From assembly GCA_017550115.1 (NCBI GenBank), contig JAFYLR010000034.1, positions 1-54,549 on the forward strand: a DNA stretch of 54,549 nt, read 5' to 3'. The position numbers were made by a program, and so were the translations under genes. Within the stretch, counting starts at the first letter, position 1; every line of letters starts with the position of its first letter. A model generated the notes under the pieces. That model worked only from the letters and a program-made list of their open reading frames with translations. It did not search any database and had not been told where the DNA came from. Positions 1-7,396 of this stretch are shown here, piece by piece. The DNA comes from Clostridia bacterium. GTDB taxonomy: Bacteria > Bacillota > Clostridia > Oscillospirales > CAG-272.

Positions 1-47
1 ACCATCCCCCACCAAGAAAAAGACCAGACACGAGGTCTGGTCTTTTG
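1..47. terminator. Terminator hairpin of the tRNA operon, inside a larger palindrome
   Basis: Bases 17-46 hold a stem of about 12 base pairs (AAAAGACCAGAC paired with GTCTGGTCTTTT) with a 4-5 base loop. Reading the minus strand it lies just after tRNA-Tyr and ends in a T run, so it fits a rho-independent terminator; it looks equally good on the plus strand. Bases 1-16 are the exact inverted copy of bases 48-63, the 3' end of tRNA-Tyr, so a convergent tRNA-Tyr may end here on the plus strand. Confidence 0.75.
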
Positions 48-49
48 CT

Positions 50-134
50 TGGTGGGGGATGGTGGATTCGGACCACCGAAGTCAGTGACAACAGATTTAC
101 AGTCTGCCCCCTTTGGCCGCTCGGGAAATCCCCC
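50..134 (-). tRNA. tRNA-Tyr (GTA)
   Basis: The reverse complement folds as a class II tRNA of 85 bases. The acceptor stem is GGGGGAT paired with ATCCCCC, the anticodon is GTA in the context GACTGTAAATC, there is a long variable arm, the T arm contains GGTCCGAATCC, and CCA is encoded at the 3' end. It directly abuts tRNA-Thr with no spacer, so the two must be processed from one transcript. The promoter lies upstream of tRNA-Thr. Confidence 0.95.
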
Positions 135-209
135 TGGAGCTGGTGATCGGAGTCGAACCAACAACCTGCTGATTACAAATCAGCTGCTCTGCCATTGAGC
201 CACACCAGC
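135..209 (-). tRNA. tRNA-Thr (TGT)
   Basis: The reverse complement is a 75-base cloverleaf including encoded CCA. The acceptor stem is GCTGGTG paired with a matching 3' strand, the anticodon stem GCTGA/TCAGC closes a TTTGTAA loop with anticodon TGT, and the T arm contains GGTTCGACTCC. It is the first gene of the Thr-Tyr tRNA operon on the minus strand. Confidence 0.95.
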
Positions 210-251
210 AAATATTAAGTTTTGCCCTGCGTATTCCGCAGAACGTATTGT

Positions 252-280
252 ATTATATCACGCATTTATGCTTTTGTCAA
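252..280 (-). promoter_or_regulatory. Sigma-A type promoter of the tRNA-Thr/Tyr operon
   Basis: On the minus strand, TTGACA (275-280) and TATAAT (252-257) are separated by 17 bases. Both hexamers match consensus perfectly, which fits a highly expressed stable-RNA operon. The first tRNA base lies 42 bases downstream of the -10 box. Confidence 0.9.
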
Positions 281-320
281 GACTTTTTTTAAAAAAAATT
301 AAAAACCGCAAATTGTGTGG

Positions 321-356
321 AAAAAAGCTGAAAAGCGGTCATTAAAACCGCTTTTC
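321..356 (-). terminator. Rho-independent terminator of trxA
   Basis: Stem GAAAAGCGGT/ACCGCTTTTC (330-339 and 347-356) with a 7-base loop, followed on the minus strand by a T run (321-326). The stop codon of trxA lies inside the loop. Confidence 0.85.
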
Positions 357-641
357 AAGCTCGCTCTTCTGCATTATGCCAACGTGCTTTTCTGCGACAG
401 CCCCGTCCTTTATGAAAACCAACGTAGGTATGCTCATAATGCCAAGCTTCTGTGCAAGATCCGTTGCTTTGTCAACATCAACCTTCGCTATCAGCACGTC
501 AGGGTGGCTCTTGTCAAAATCCTCAAATATTTTCGACATCGTTCTGCAGGGGCCGCACCACTGTGCGTAAAAATCAATGACCCCGCTCGCACCCTCCGCT
601 AAAAGTGCCTCATAACCTTTTTCATCAATCTCTCTTATCAT
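342..641 (-). CDS. trxA: Thioredoxin
   Basis: A 99-residue thioredoxin-fold protein. The redox motif WCGPC is at residues 28-32, and the cis-proline segment SIPTLVFIKDG lies near residue 73, as in canonical thioredoxins. Such proteins reduce disulfides in cytoplasmic proteins using electrons from thioredoxin reductase. It is slightly short at the C-terminus compared with the usual 104-108 residues but keeps the catalytic core. It is monocistronic, with its own promoter (694-722) and a terminator that overlaps the stop codon. No thioredoxin reductase gene is adjacent. The start ATG follows AAAGGA. Confidence 0.93.
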   Translation of the reverse strand: MIREIDEKGYEALLAEGASGVIDFYAQWCGPCRTMSKIFEDFDKSHPDVLIAKVDVDKATDLAQKLGIMSIPTLVFIKDGAVAEKHVGIMQKSELEKRF

Positions 642-693
642 AAAAAATCCTTTCCGCGAGAGTTATATCTCGCTTTTTTTGCTTATATTATTG

Positions 694-722
694 ATTATAG
701 ACGAGTTTTATATACCCGTCAA
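694..722 (-). promoter_or_regulatory. Promoter of trxA
   Basis: On the minus strand, TTGACG (717-722) and TATAAT (694-699) are 17 bases apart. A short hairpin (GCGAGA/TCTCGC, 656-673) lies in the leader before the ribosome binding site; read on the plus strand it is followed by a T run. Confidence 0.8.
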
Positions 723-783
723 TATAAAACAACCCGAAATATGAAACAAAACACAAAAAAATGCGTCTTTTTTTATAAACTTA

Positions 784-812
784 TTGAATTTTCACTCTAA
801 AGGGTGTAAAAT
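784..812 (+). promoter_or_regulatory. Promoter of the phosphodiester glycosidase operon
   Basis: TTGAAT (784-789), a 17-base spacer and TAAAAT (807-812). Transcription would begin around 819, just before the GGAGGT at 829-834. This supports the ATG at 841 over the upstream in-frame ATG at 811, which overlaps the -10 box. Confidence 0.7.
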
Positions 813-840
813 GATTATTACTAAATACGGAGGTGTCGAA

Positions 841-1914
841 ATGTTGCAAAAGGAAAGAGTTCGTAATGTAATCAAAAAGGCAAAAACTGCTTTGCTTCGG
901 ACTCTGATAATTTTCGCCGTTACCTTGACTCTCCTTTTTGTCGGGCTTTATTCCGCTATGTTTTTGTTAGTCCACGGCCCGTCTCCGACCATAGGTAAGC
1001 TATTTATCCTTTCGCTTAAAGAAACGAGTGCGGCAGGCTTTATTGCCGATATGTTTATGAGCGAAGAAGAGATAGAAGCCTTAAGGTCCGAGCAAGCAGA
1101 AGAGCAGACGGCGGATATAAACGCTTCTCTGATAAAGCTTCCTCAAATCGATGACAACGACAACGTCTCTGACTATCCCTCAGACGACACTCCTGCAAAC
1201 GATGATAAAACTGACGCAAGACTTGAAGGTATAGAGGTATGTGATGTCAGAGGGGCAACGTACAACGGCAAAATGATTATCATCAAAGACCCTACGAGAG
1301 TTTTTGTTGGCGTTCCAGATGAATACGGAGAGGGAAAAAAGGGCCTTTCCTTATCTAAAATGATTGAAAAATACGACGCTCTCGGCGGTACTAACGCAGG
1401 CGGCTTCATTGACCCGAACGGAACGGGAACGGGAGGCGTGCCCGAGGGAATAGTTATAAGCGAGGGCTCTCTTCTGTGGGGGTCTCCCGACAGCACGTAC
1501 AGTATTGCAGGTCTTGATGCGAACGGTCTTCTTTACGTTGGCAAAATGACAGGCAAAAGAGCTATGGAGCTTGGCATAAAATATGCCGTAAGCTACGGCC
1601 CTGCTCTCATTATAAACGGTGAGCCCTGCAATTCAAGATACTCACTCGGCGGAGGTATCAACCCAAGAACCGCTATAGGTCAGCGTGCAGACGGAGCAAT
1701 ACTTCTGCTCGTCGTAAACGGCAGGCAGATAGACAGTCTTGGTGCTACGCTTGACGACCTGGTTGAGATAATGCTCTCTTTCGGGGCAGTCAACGCAAGT
1801 AATCTTGACGGAGGTTCTTCCTCTCTTATGAAGCTGAACGGCGAATATCTTAACAACAGCTCGTATATTCTCGGCGGAGAGCGTGTACTTGCCTCTACCA
1901 TTCTGATAAAATAA
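841..1914 (+). CDS. Phosphodiester glycosidase (NAGPA-like) family protein, membrane anchored
   Basis: 357 residues. The N-terminus is short and basic, then comes one hydrophobic helix (about residues 17-47), an acidic, low-complexity linker, and a C-terminal domain from about residue 130. That domain matches the NAGPA/phosphodiester glycosidase family, with GGTNAGGF, YGPALIINGEP, NPRTAIGQ and the hallmark NLDGGSSSLM. Relatives remove sugars linked through phosphodiesters; in Gram-positives they are linked to cell-wall or exopolysaccharide sugars, but the substrate here is unknown. The topology predicts an extracytoplasmic catalytic domain. The start is set by GGAGGT six bases upstream of ATG 841. 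It is first in a three-gene operon, 16 bases ahead of the next gene. Confidence 0.85.
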   Translation: MLQKERVRNVIKKAKTALLRTLIIFAVTLTLLFVGLYSAMFLLVHGPSPTIGKLFILSLKETSAAGFIADMFMSEEEIEALRSEQAEEQTADINASLIKLPQIDDNDNVSDYPSDDTPANDDKTDARLEGIEVCDVRGATYNGKMIIIKDPTRVFVGVPDEYGEGKKGLSLSKMIEKYDALGGTNAGGFIDPNGTGTGGVPEGIVISEGSLLWGSPDSTYSIAGLDANGLLYVGKMTGKRAMELGIKYAVSYGPALIINGEPCNSRYSLGGGINPRTAIGQRADGAILLLVVNGRQIDSLGATLDDLVEIMLSFGAVNASNLDGGSSSLMKLNGEYLNNSSYILGGERVLASTILIK

Positions 1915-1930
1915 GGGTAAAGGAGCGAAA

Positions 1931-3634
1931 ATGGCAAAAGCAACGATAAACAGTTCCAAGAGAATGCCAAGAGAAAAGAAGCTTTCCCGTTTTTCTCAAG
2001 CACTCATAATATACATTATCACTCTTTCTTTATTTATTATATCTGGAATATGCGTCCTTTGCGGCTTCCTTTATACCTACGAGACGAATCTTCCCGAAAA
2101 AACAGCACAAAAATACGTGTCAAGTCTTGATGAAAACAAACTTGCAGAGCTTATCGAGAGCACTCTCGAAGACATAAGTGAGCTTGAAAGCTCATCTCTT
2201 CTGCTCGCACGGTCAGAGCACCTCTCGCATGAGATAACTCAGATGAAATATGCAAAAGAATATACTTCTATGCGACCTGTTTACCGCCTTATCTGCGGTG
2301 AGCACGATATCGGTAAGCTGACCTTGAGGAAATCCGCAAAAGACGCTCCTTTCGGTCTGTCTCGCTGGGAGATAGATAAAGTTGAGCTTTACCACGAAGC
2401 CATCGCAGGTGCAGGTGAGAAAAAAAGCTATACCGTCTGCGTTCCCGACGGTGCCTCTCTTGAGGTCAACGGCAAAAACGCGGGAACAAATTTCTTAAAA
2501 GAAAGAGCCGTAAAATATAGCGGAAAAAGCGTTTTGACGCCATCTGATACTCTTTGCGACATATATGTTTTAGATGGTCTTTATACTAAACCCGACCTTG
2601 AGGTTTCACATCTCGGTCAAAAAAACACTGTTCTTTTTGACGGCTCTGGTGCCGATTGGTTCACTCAAAGTGAACGTTGCTTTGTCTTGACCGTTCCGGA
2701 GGAGGCGTCTCTCACCGTGAACGGCAAAACACCCGAGGTCTCGCTTTCCACAAAAGGAGAGCTTACGCAGGGCGTCAGCACCTTTGAAAAGGAGCTTGGC
2801 GACAAGCTTCCAAAAGCCATTTCGTATTTTGTTTCGGGAACGAAAGCCGATGCCGATATTTCCGTATCCGTTCACGGCAAAGAGCTCTTCGGCGAATGGA
2901 TAAAGGACGAAAATGGCTACGATTCTGTTATTTATCTGTATTCCGAGGAGAGTAAATATCGCATAAATGCGATACTTCCCGAGGGTGCAACGCTTTATAT
3001 AAACGGTATCGAGGTCGGAAACGAATATATAAAGGAAAGCTCTCCGTACAGTATAGCGGAAAGAGTTTCTTATCTTTCAAAATCCCCCGATAAGCTTTCG
3101 GGCGTCTTGTATGAGATAGAGGGACTGCTCTGCCGTCCCGAGATAAAAGCAACGCTGGGAGAATACGAGCTTCCTTTGTGCTCATATACAGAGAGCAACC
3201 TCGCCATCTGTGCCGAGTTTTACGGTCAACCCGACGCCGCCCTTGAAAATTCATTCTCCTCTTATGCACAAAGCTATGCAAATTCATATATCTGCTACGT
3301 CTCAAACGGCGCCGTCGGTATTGAAGAAAACATTTCCGCTTTGCTTGAGCAAATGAAAAAGGGAAGTCCCGGCTATAAACAGATACAAAAATCAAAAAGC
3401 AGCTTTGAGTTCGTAAATCAAGCAACGTATAAGATAGACCATCTCGAAACGCTTAATTTTATACCCCTCGGTGAAGAGCTGTTTTTCTGTCAGACCGATT
3501 TCTCGGTCACGCTTCGTTATTACAAAACAGAAAAGCTTTATACAGGTAAGCTTTCACTCATCTTCGTCAAAGAAGAGGGGGGAGCGAAGGTCGCAGACCT
3601 TATAATTGACGGCAGTCAAGAGGATAAACAATAA
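1931..3634 (+). CDS. Membrane-anchored protein with three internal repeats, resembling TcaA-type proteins
   Basis: 567 residues, not assigned to a named gene. One hydrophobic helix lies at about residues 23-48, leaving a large extracytoplasmic region. A motif of the form P-[DE]-x-A-[ST]-L-x-[VI]-N-G occurs three times, at about residues 171-182, 255-266 and 349-360, each inside a unit of roughly 85-95 residues. The last 130 residues look like an NTF2-type alpha/beta fold. This layout resembles the extracellular part of TcaA-like proteins, but I see no N-terminal zinc ribbon. AGGAG six bases before ATG supports the start. Its place directly after the glycosidase gene suggests an envelope role; that is inference. 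Confidence 0.7.
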   Translation: MAKATINSSKRMPREKKLSRFSQALIIYIITLSLFIISGICVLCGFLYTYETNLPEKTAQKYVSSLDENKLAELIESTLEDISELESSSLLLARSEHLSHEITQMKYAKEYTSMRPVYRLICGEHDIGKLTLRKSAKDAPFGLSRWEIDKVELYHEAIAGAGEKKSYTVCVPDGASLEVNGKNAGTNFLKERAVKYSGKSVLTPSDTLCDIYVLDGLYTKPDLEVSHLGQKNTVLFDGSGADWFTQSERCFVLTVPEEASLTVNGKTPEVSLSTKGELTQGVSTFEKELGDKLPKAISYFVSGTKADADISVSVHGKELFGEWIKDENGYDSVIYLYSEESKYRINAILPEGATLYINGIEVGNEYIKESSPYSIAERVSYLSKSPDKLSGVLYEIEGLLCRPEIKATLGEYELPLCSYTESNLAICAEFYGQPDAALENSFSSYAQSYANSYICYVSNGAVGIEENISALLEQMKKGSPGYKQIQKSKSSFEFVNQATYKIDHLETLNFIPLGEELFFCQTDFSVTLRYYKTEKLYTGKLSLIFVKEEGGAKVADLIIDGSQEDKQ

Positions 3635-3651
3635 AAGACAGGAGTTAACAA

Positions 3652-4332
3652 ATGAAAAAGACAGCTAAGCTATATAAATTTCCCATCGGAGCAGAATATT
3701 GGAAAAGTGCACTCGGGGAGCTGGAGGATATACGATGCCTCGTTATCTGTGCTCTGCTCTGTGCCATCGCCATCGTTATTGAGACGTTCCAAATTGCGAT
3801 AATACCGAACGTTCTTTATATTTCATTTTCGTTTGTTGCCATTTCTCTCTGCTCTTTTTTGACAGGGCCTATTATGGCTATCCCCTGCGGTATAATCGTA
3901 GATATCGTAGGAGCTCTTATAAACGGCTATTCCTTTTATTTCGGTTACACCCTCTCGGCAGTTCTCGGTGCTCTTATATACGCACTTTTCTTCTATCGAG
4001 CAAAAGTATCTTTCGAGAGAATAGCACTTGCAAGACTTTTGGTAAATATATTCGTAAACGTCCTCTTAGGCTCGCTTTGGCGTCTTGCATGGACAAGTAA
4101 GCACTATCTGACGCTCGTTATGCTTTCGGGCATAAAGAATATTTTGCTTTTCCCATTTGAAGTGTTTATTATGGTTATCTTCTTCCGCAGTATCCTGCCT
4201 CCGATCTCGCGCCTCGGTCTATGTCCGCCTCAAACCGTTTCGCTTTCAAAGACAAAGCTGATAATAACAGCGGCGGTGGCGGTCGCAGGCATGGCAGCAC
4301 TCATCTATTGTACTTCGAAAGGTCTTTTATAA
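3652..4332 (+). CDS. ECF transporter S component, folate (FolT-like) family
   Basis: 226 residues, very hydrophobic, with about five or six membrane helices. The segment LARLLVNIFVNVLLGSLW resembles the conserved helix of folate-family S components, and GPIMAIPCGIIVDIVG is typical of ECF substrate-binding subunits. Such proteins bind a vitamin and depend on a shared EcfA/EcfT energising module, which is not in this window. The likely substrate is folate or a related compound, by family similarity only. It is the last gene of the operon that begins at 841 and is followed by a strong terminator. Confidence 0.8.
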   Translation: MKKTAKLYKFPIGAEYWKSALGELEDIRCLVICALLCAIAIVIETFQIAIIPNVLYISFSFVAISLCSFLTGPIMAIPCGIIVDIVGALINGYSFYFGYTLSAVLGALIYALFFYRAKVSFERIALARLLVNIFVNVLLGSLWRLAWTSKHYLTLVMLSGIKNILLFPFEVFIMVIFFRSILPPISRLGLCPPQTVSLSKTKLIITAAVAVAGMAALIYCTSKGLL

Positions 4333-4348
4333 TAACCATATAAATTTC

Positions 4349-4390
4349 GCCCGCTTTGTCCGCAGAATAAGACAAAGCGGGCAATTTTTA
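4349..4390 (+). terminator. Rho-independent terminator
   Basis: Stem GCCCGCTTTGTC (4349-4360) paired with GACAAAGCGGGC (4371-4382), then AATTTTTA. It lies between two convergent operons and may serve both, although the T run is better on the plus strand. Confidence 0.85.
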
Positions 4391-4403
4391 TATTCCCGAA
4401 AGA

Positions 4404-4607
4404 TCAGTTTTCATATTCGGAAAGATCGATGTTCGCTATGTCCGCTTGACTTATCTTTCCTTTTGTTTTCTCGTAATATGCGATGTTGTTACGCAGCATG
4501 AACAAGAACTGATTGTTCGGCGTTCTTCCGTCACGCTGTGAAACAAAAAGAAATTTTCTCAACATCTCCTCGTTCATATGCAACTTTATCTCATAATTGT
4601 TTTTCAT
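4404..4607 (-). CDS. Small ribbon-helix-helix-like (Arc/CopG-type) protein
   Basis: 67 residues. The pattern is a short beta-like stretch (YEIKLHM) and then two helices with the turn RDGRTPNNQ, which resembles Arc-type ribbon-helix-helix DNA-binding proteins. The ATG at 4607 overlaps the stop codon of the yibE/F gene in an ATGA junction and has GGAGG upstream, so it is translationally coupled; the longer frame starting at 4634 lacks a good site. No toxin gene is beside it, so an antitoxin role is not supported. It may be a regulator or a small accessory protein of this operon. Confidence 0.6.
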   Translation of the reverse strand: MKNNYEIKLHMNEEMLRKFLFVSQRDGRTPNNQFLFMLRNNIAYYEKTKGKISQADIANIDLSEYEN

Positions 4608-5866
4608 TTTTTGTCCTCCGTTTCTCTTGCACAAAAGCCCTCGACGCTCTCAAGCATCTCGCTGTATTCGTCCTTTGCGGAAACAGTCTCTTCCGCTTTG
4701 TTTTTCCCTGCCGAATGGGTATAAAGCCAAGCGCTGATGAGAGCCGTCAGCGGAAGCGTCATCAAAATACCTATACTTCCCACGAGTATCTTTAACATCT
4801 CGACGATTATAGATTCTATATTGAAAAGGTAAACGCTATTTGCCATATTGTTATAGAAATAGAGCAGCAGGCTGCACATCGAGCCGCCTATATAAGCAAG
4901 AATGAGCGTGTTTGACATAGTTCCTATAACGTCTCTGCCTATATTAAGTCCGGACGCAAAAAGCTCACGCATCTTGACGCTTTTCACCTTTGCGGCGATC
5001 TCCTTCAAGGAAGCCGAAATATCGACCGCAACGTCCATAACCGCCCCAACCGAGCCTATTATTATAGACGCATAAACAAGTGCTCGAAGGTCAATTCCGT
5101 CTCCGATATAAACGAGATGTATCGAATTCGGGTCGGCATTTCCCGTTATATGAATAAAAGCATCTGTTATAAAAGTCAAAAGAAGCGAAACGAGCACTCC
5201 GCCAACGCAGCCGAGCGATGCCGCCAAGCTCATGCGGCTGATTCCGTCCGTTATGCAAAGAGTCATAACTATTATATAAATGCACACGGCAACCGCCCAA
5301 AAATATATATTTCCGCCCAAAATAACGGCAGGAAAAAAGACAAATATCACCGCCGCTACCGTAAGTGCAAGAGAAAGGACTGTTTTAAGTCCTTTTTTTC
5401 TGCCGAAAAGGATAAGTAAAGCGGCAAACAGACAGACGAGAACTATTATCGCATCAGAACGGACAAAATCTATAAAATACCAATTCTCGTCGCCCTCAAA
5501 AAGCCCTACGATGACGCTGTCCCCCGCCTTTACTATTTGCGGATTGAAGTGTGCATAGGAGCTGTAGTTCTGATGAGAAATGACAGTCTCTCCCTTATGC
5601 TCTCCCGAGCTTGTTATCCTCGCCCTAAAAACGATATTCGATTCGATAAGCTCTCCGTCATCGCCATATTCGTCAAGGGTTTCGACAATCTCGCTGACCT
5701 TTGCTCGCAGATATAGCGTACCGTCAGCCGATGCATAAAAGCTATCTCCGCCTCTTGTTGCCGAAAATATTCCAATCGCCAAAACAACAATACACAGTGC
5801 CAAGACCGAAAAGTATATAACTTTTTCTCTCTTAACCGTTCTGCCACGGTCGTTTTTATTCTTCAT
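4604..5866 (-). CDS. YibE/F family multi-pass membrane protein
   Basis: 420 residues. A first membrane helix (about residues 15-35) is followed by an extracytoplasmic domain of about 100 residues, then about seven membrane helices. The segments YIGDGIDLRALVYASIIIG and GAVMDVAVDISASL match the YibE/F family, whose molecular function is not established. It follows ymdB by 42 bases in the minus-strand operon, and its stop overlaps the start of the small ribbon-helix-helix gene. AAGGAAC precedes the start. Confidence 0.85.
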   Translation of the reverse strand: MKNKNDRGRTVKREKVIYFSVLALCIVVLAIGIFSATRGGDSFYASADGTLYLRAKVSEIVETLDEYGDDGELIESNIVFRARITSSGEHKGETVISHQNYSSYAHFNPQIVKAGDSVIVGLFEGDENWYFIDFVRSDAIIVLVCLFAALLILFGRKKGLKTVLSLALTVAAVIFVFFPAVILGGNIYFWAVAVCIYIIVMTLCITDGISRMSLAASLGCVGGVLVSLLLTFITDAFIHITGNADPNSIHLVYIGDGIDLRALVYASIIIGSVGAVMDVAVDISASLKEIAAKVKSVKMRELFASGLNIGRDVIGTMSNTLILAYIGGSMCSLLLYFYNNMANSVYLFNIESIIVEMLKILVGSIGILMTLPLTALISAWLYTHSAGKNKAEETVSAKDEYSEMLESVEGFCARETEDKK

Positions 5867-5908
5867 TTACAGCGTTCCTTTTTTTATTTTTTAAGAGCAG
5901 CTCTGCTA

Positions 5909-6697
5909 TCAACCTGTTTTTATACGTTTGACCGATACACAACGCTTGCTCGCAGGATCTATCTCAAAAACAGCACCGCACAGCACCGTCTCTCCCTCGA
6001 CAACCGAAAAACGCTGCGGCATCTGCGTCTTGAATTTCTCTATTATCGGATCAGGCTCGGCACCCAAGATCCCGTTTTGAGGCCCTGTCATACCAAGGTC
6101 GGTTATATATCCCGTACCGTTGGGCAAAATTCTCTCGTCTGCCGTCTGAACGTGAGTATGTGTTCCCCAAATAATATTTATCCTACCATCAAAGCAAAGT
6201 CCCATCGCAACCTTTTCCGACGTCGCCTCTGCATGAATATCAAGCAGAGAAAAATCGTATCTGCCCGCCTCTGCGGAAAGTATTCTCTCTACTGCCAAAA
6301 AAGGATTGTCAAGCGGGTCAAGAAAGACCGTTCCCTGCACGTTGATGCACAAGACCTTATATCCCTCAACGTTTATAATAGAATGTCCGACGCCGGGAGC
6401 AGAAGGAGGATAATTGGCAGGACGGAGAATACGGCTCTCCTCTTCAAGAAAGCTATAAATATCACGTCTGCCCCAGATATGGTTTCCCGAGGTTATAAGA
6501 TCAATGCCCGAGTTCAGCAGGTCCCCCGCCTCGCTCGTCCCGATTCCTCGAATATCACAAGCGTTCTCGCCGTTCGCAATAACGGCATCAACACCAAGCT
6601 CTGAACGAATATTCCACATATTTTTCTTCAAATATTCGACAGCACCCATGCCTACGATGTCACCCACCGCAAGTATCTTAATATTTTTTGAGAGCAT
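5909..6697 (-). CDS. ymdB: YmdB-family metallophosphoesterase (TIGR00282)
   Basis: 262 residues. Metal-binding motifs are visible in order: GDIVG near residue 12, NGENA near 42, SGNHIWG near 70 and GTHTHVQT near 180. The family hydrolyses phosphodiesters including 2',3'-cyclic nucleotides; in Bacillus subtilis YmdB affects biofilm and motility gene expression and is often encoded next to RNase Y. Here rny lies 40 kb away. The ATG shares one base with the stop of the upstream S-component gene, and GAGGT precedes it. Confidence 0.92.
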   Translation of the reverse strand: MLSKNIKILAVGDIVGMGAVEYLKKNMWNIRSELGVDAVIANGENACDIRGIGTSEAGDLLNSGIDLITSGNHIWGRRDIYSFLEEESRILRPANYPPSAPGVGHSIINVEGYKVLCINVQGTVFLDPLDNPFLAVERILSAEAGRYDFSLLDIHAEATSEKVAMGLCFDGRINIIWGTHTHVQTADERILPNGTGYITDLGMTGPQNGILGAEPDPIIEKFKTQMPQRFSVVEGETVLCGAVFEIDPASKRCVSVKRIKTG

Positions 6698-7218
6698 TAT
6701 CTACCTCTTAATAATCTTCTTAAAGACTCGTTTTTATCAATAATTCCGCACAAAACAAGGAATATCAAAGCACCAACTGCTCCTTGAAGCAGGTTTGACG
6801 GTATCTCCGAAAGAGAAACTGTAAAGTTTCCGTACATAAAAGACCCGCCGAGATAATATCCGAGGGCATTTATGAGGACAGCCGCAATAAGTGCTATGTA
6901 ATTTCTCGGGCAGAGCAATTTTCCACCCTTTGAGCTGAAGGCGAGAGTCATTGCCGCCTTGATAAGTGCGGTTATGATTATCCATTGGGGATATCCTGCC
7001 GCAAGGTCGGCAAGAGATGCTCCGAGTGCCGCTGTTACAAGTGCAAAGGGTGTGGGCAGGAGAACCGCCGCAAAGCAGACTGCCGCATCTCCGAGATGCA
7101 CGTATCCCGTCGCTGTCGGAATCTTTAGCGACGACGTAAGCACGAAGATTATCGCCGCCAAAAGTGCCATTCTTGTAAGTAAAGAAATATGCTGAGATAT
7201 TTCTCTTTTCTTGTTCAT
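6697..7218 (-). CDS. ECF transporter S component
   Basis: 173 residues with about five membrane helices. GYVHLGDAAVCFAAVLL followed by FALVTAALGASLADL is the usual signature of ECF vitamin-binding subunits of the HmpT/riboflavin-type group. The substrate cannot be assigned. It is first in the minus-strand operon with ymdB, yibE/F and a small ribbon-helix-helix protein. GGAGATG lies upstream of the ATG and a clear promoter at 7255-7283. It is the second S component in the first 8 kb and, like the first, has no ECF ATPase genes nearby. Confidence 0.82.
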   Translation of the reverse strand: MNKKREISQHISLLTRMALLAAIIFVLTSSLKIPTATGYVHLGDAAVCFAAVLLPTPFALVTAALGASLADLAAGYPQWIIITALIKAAMTLAFSSKGGKLLCPRNYIALIAAVLINALGYYLGGSFMYGNFTVSLSEIPSNLLQGAVGALIFLVLCGIIDKNESLRRLLRGR

Positions 7219-7254
7219 TGAAAATCATCTCCTGTTTCTTGGTTTTATGAAAAT

Positions 7255-7283
7255 ATTATATAACACGAGTCTATATTTGTCAA
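7255..7283 (-). promoter_or_regulatory. Promoter of the S component/ymdB operon
   Basis: On the minus strand, TTGACA (7278-7283) and TATAAT (7255-7260) are 17 bases apart; both match consensus. Confidence 0.88.
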
Positions 7284-7334
7284 TATCGGCAAGGGGAATA
7301 GCGACGAGCGTTTTGTGTTTTTTTCTAATAACTA

Positions 7335-7363
7335 TATACAAAAACAAAAAATTATGGTACAAT
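7335..7363 (+). promoter_or_regulatory. Probable promoter of the ABC exporter operon
   Basis: TACAAT at 7358-7363 with a weak -35 (TATACA, 7335-7340) 17 bases upstream. It is divergent from the S-component promoter. Confidence 0.5.
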
Positions 7364-7396
7364 ATCCTAAAGACAAAAACCGAGGTGCAAATCATC

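Noticed and set aside
656-680. A plus-strand terminator in the trxA leader
   Set aside because: The hairpin is followed by T on the plus strand, but no plus-strand gene lies upstream in the window; it more likely belongs to the trxA leader.
4404-4607. Toxin-antitoxin module suggested by the ribbon-helix-helix protein
   Set aside because: No toxin gene adjoins it; the neighbours are YibE/F and a terminator.
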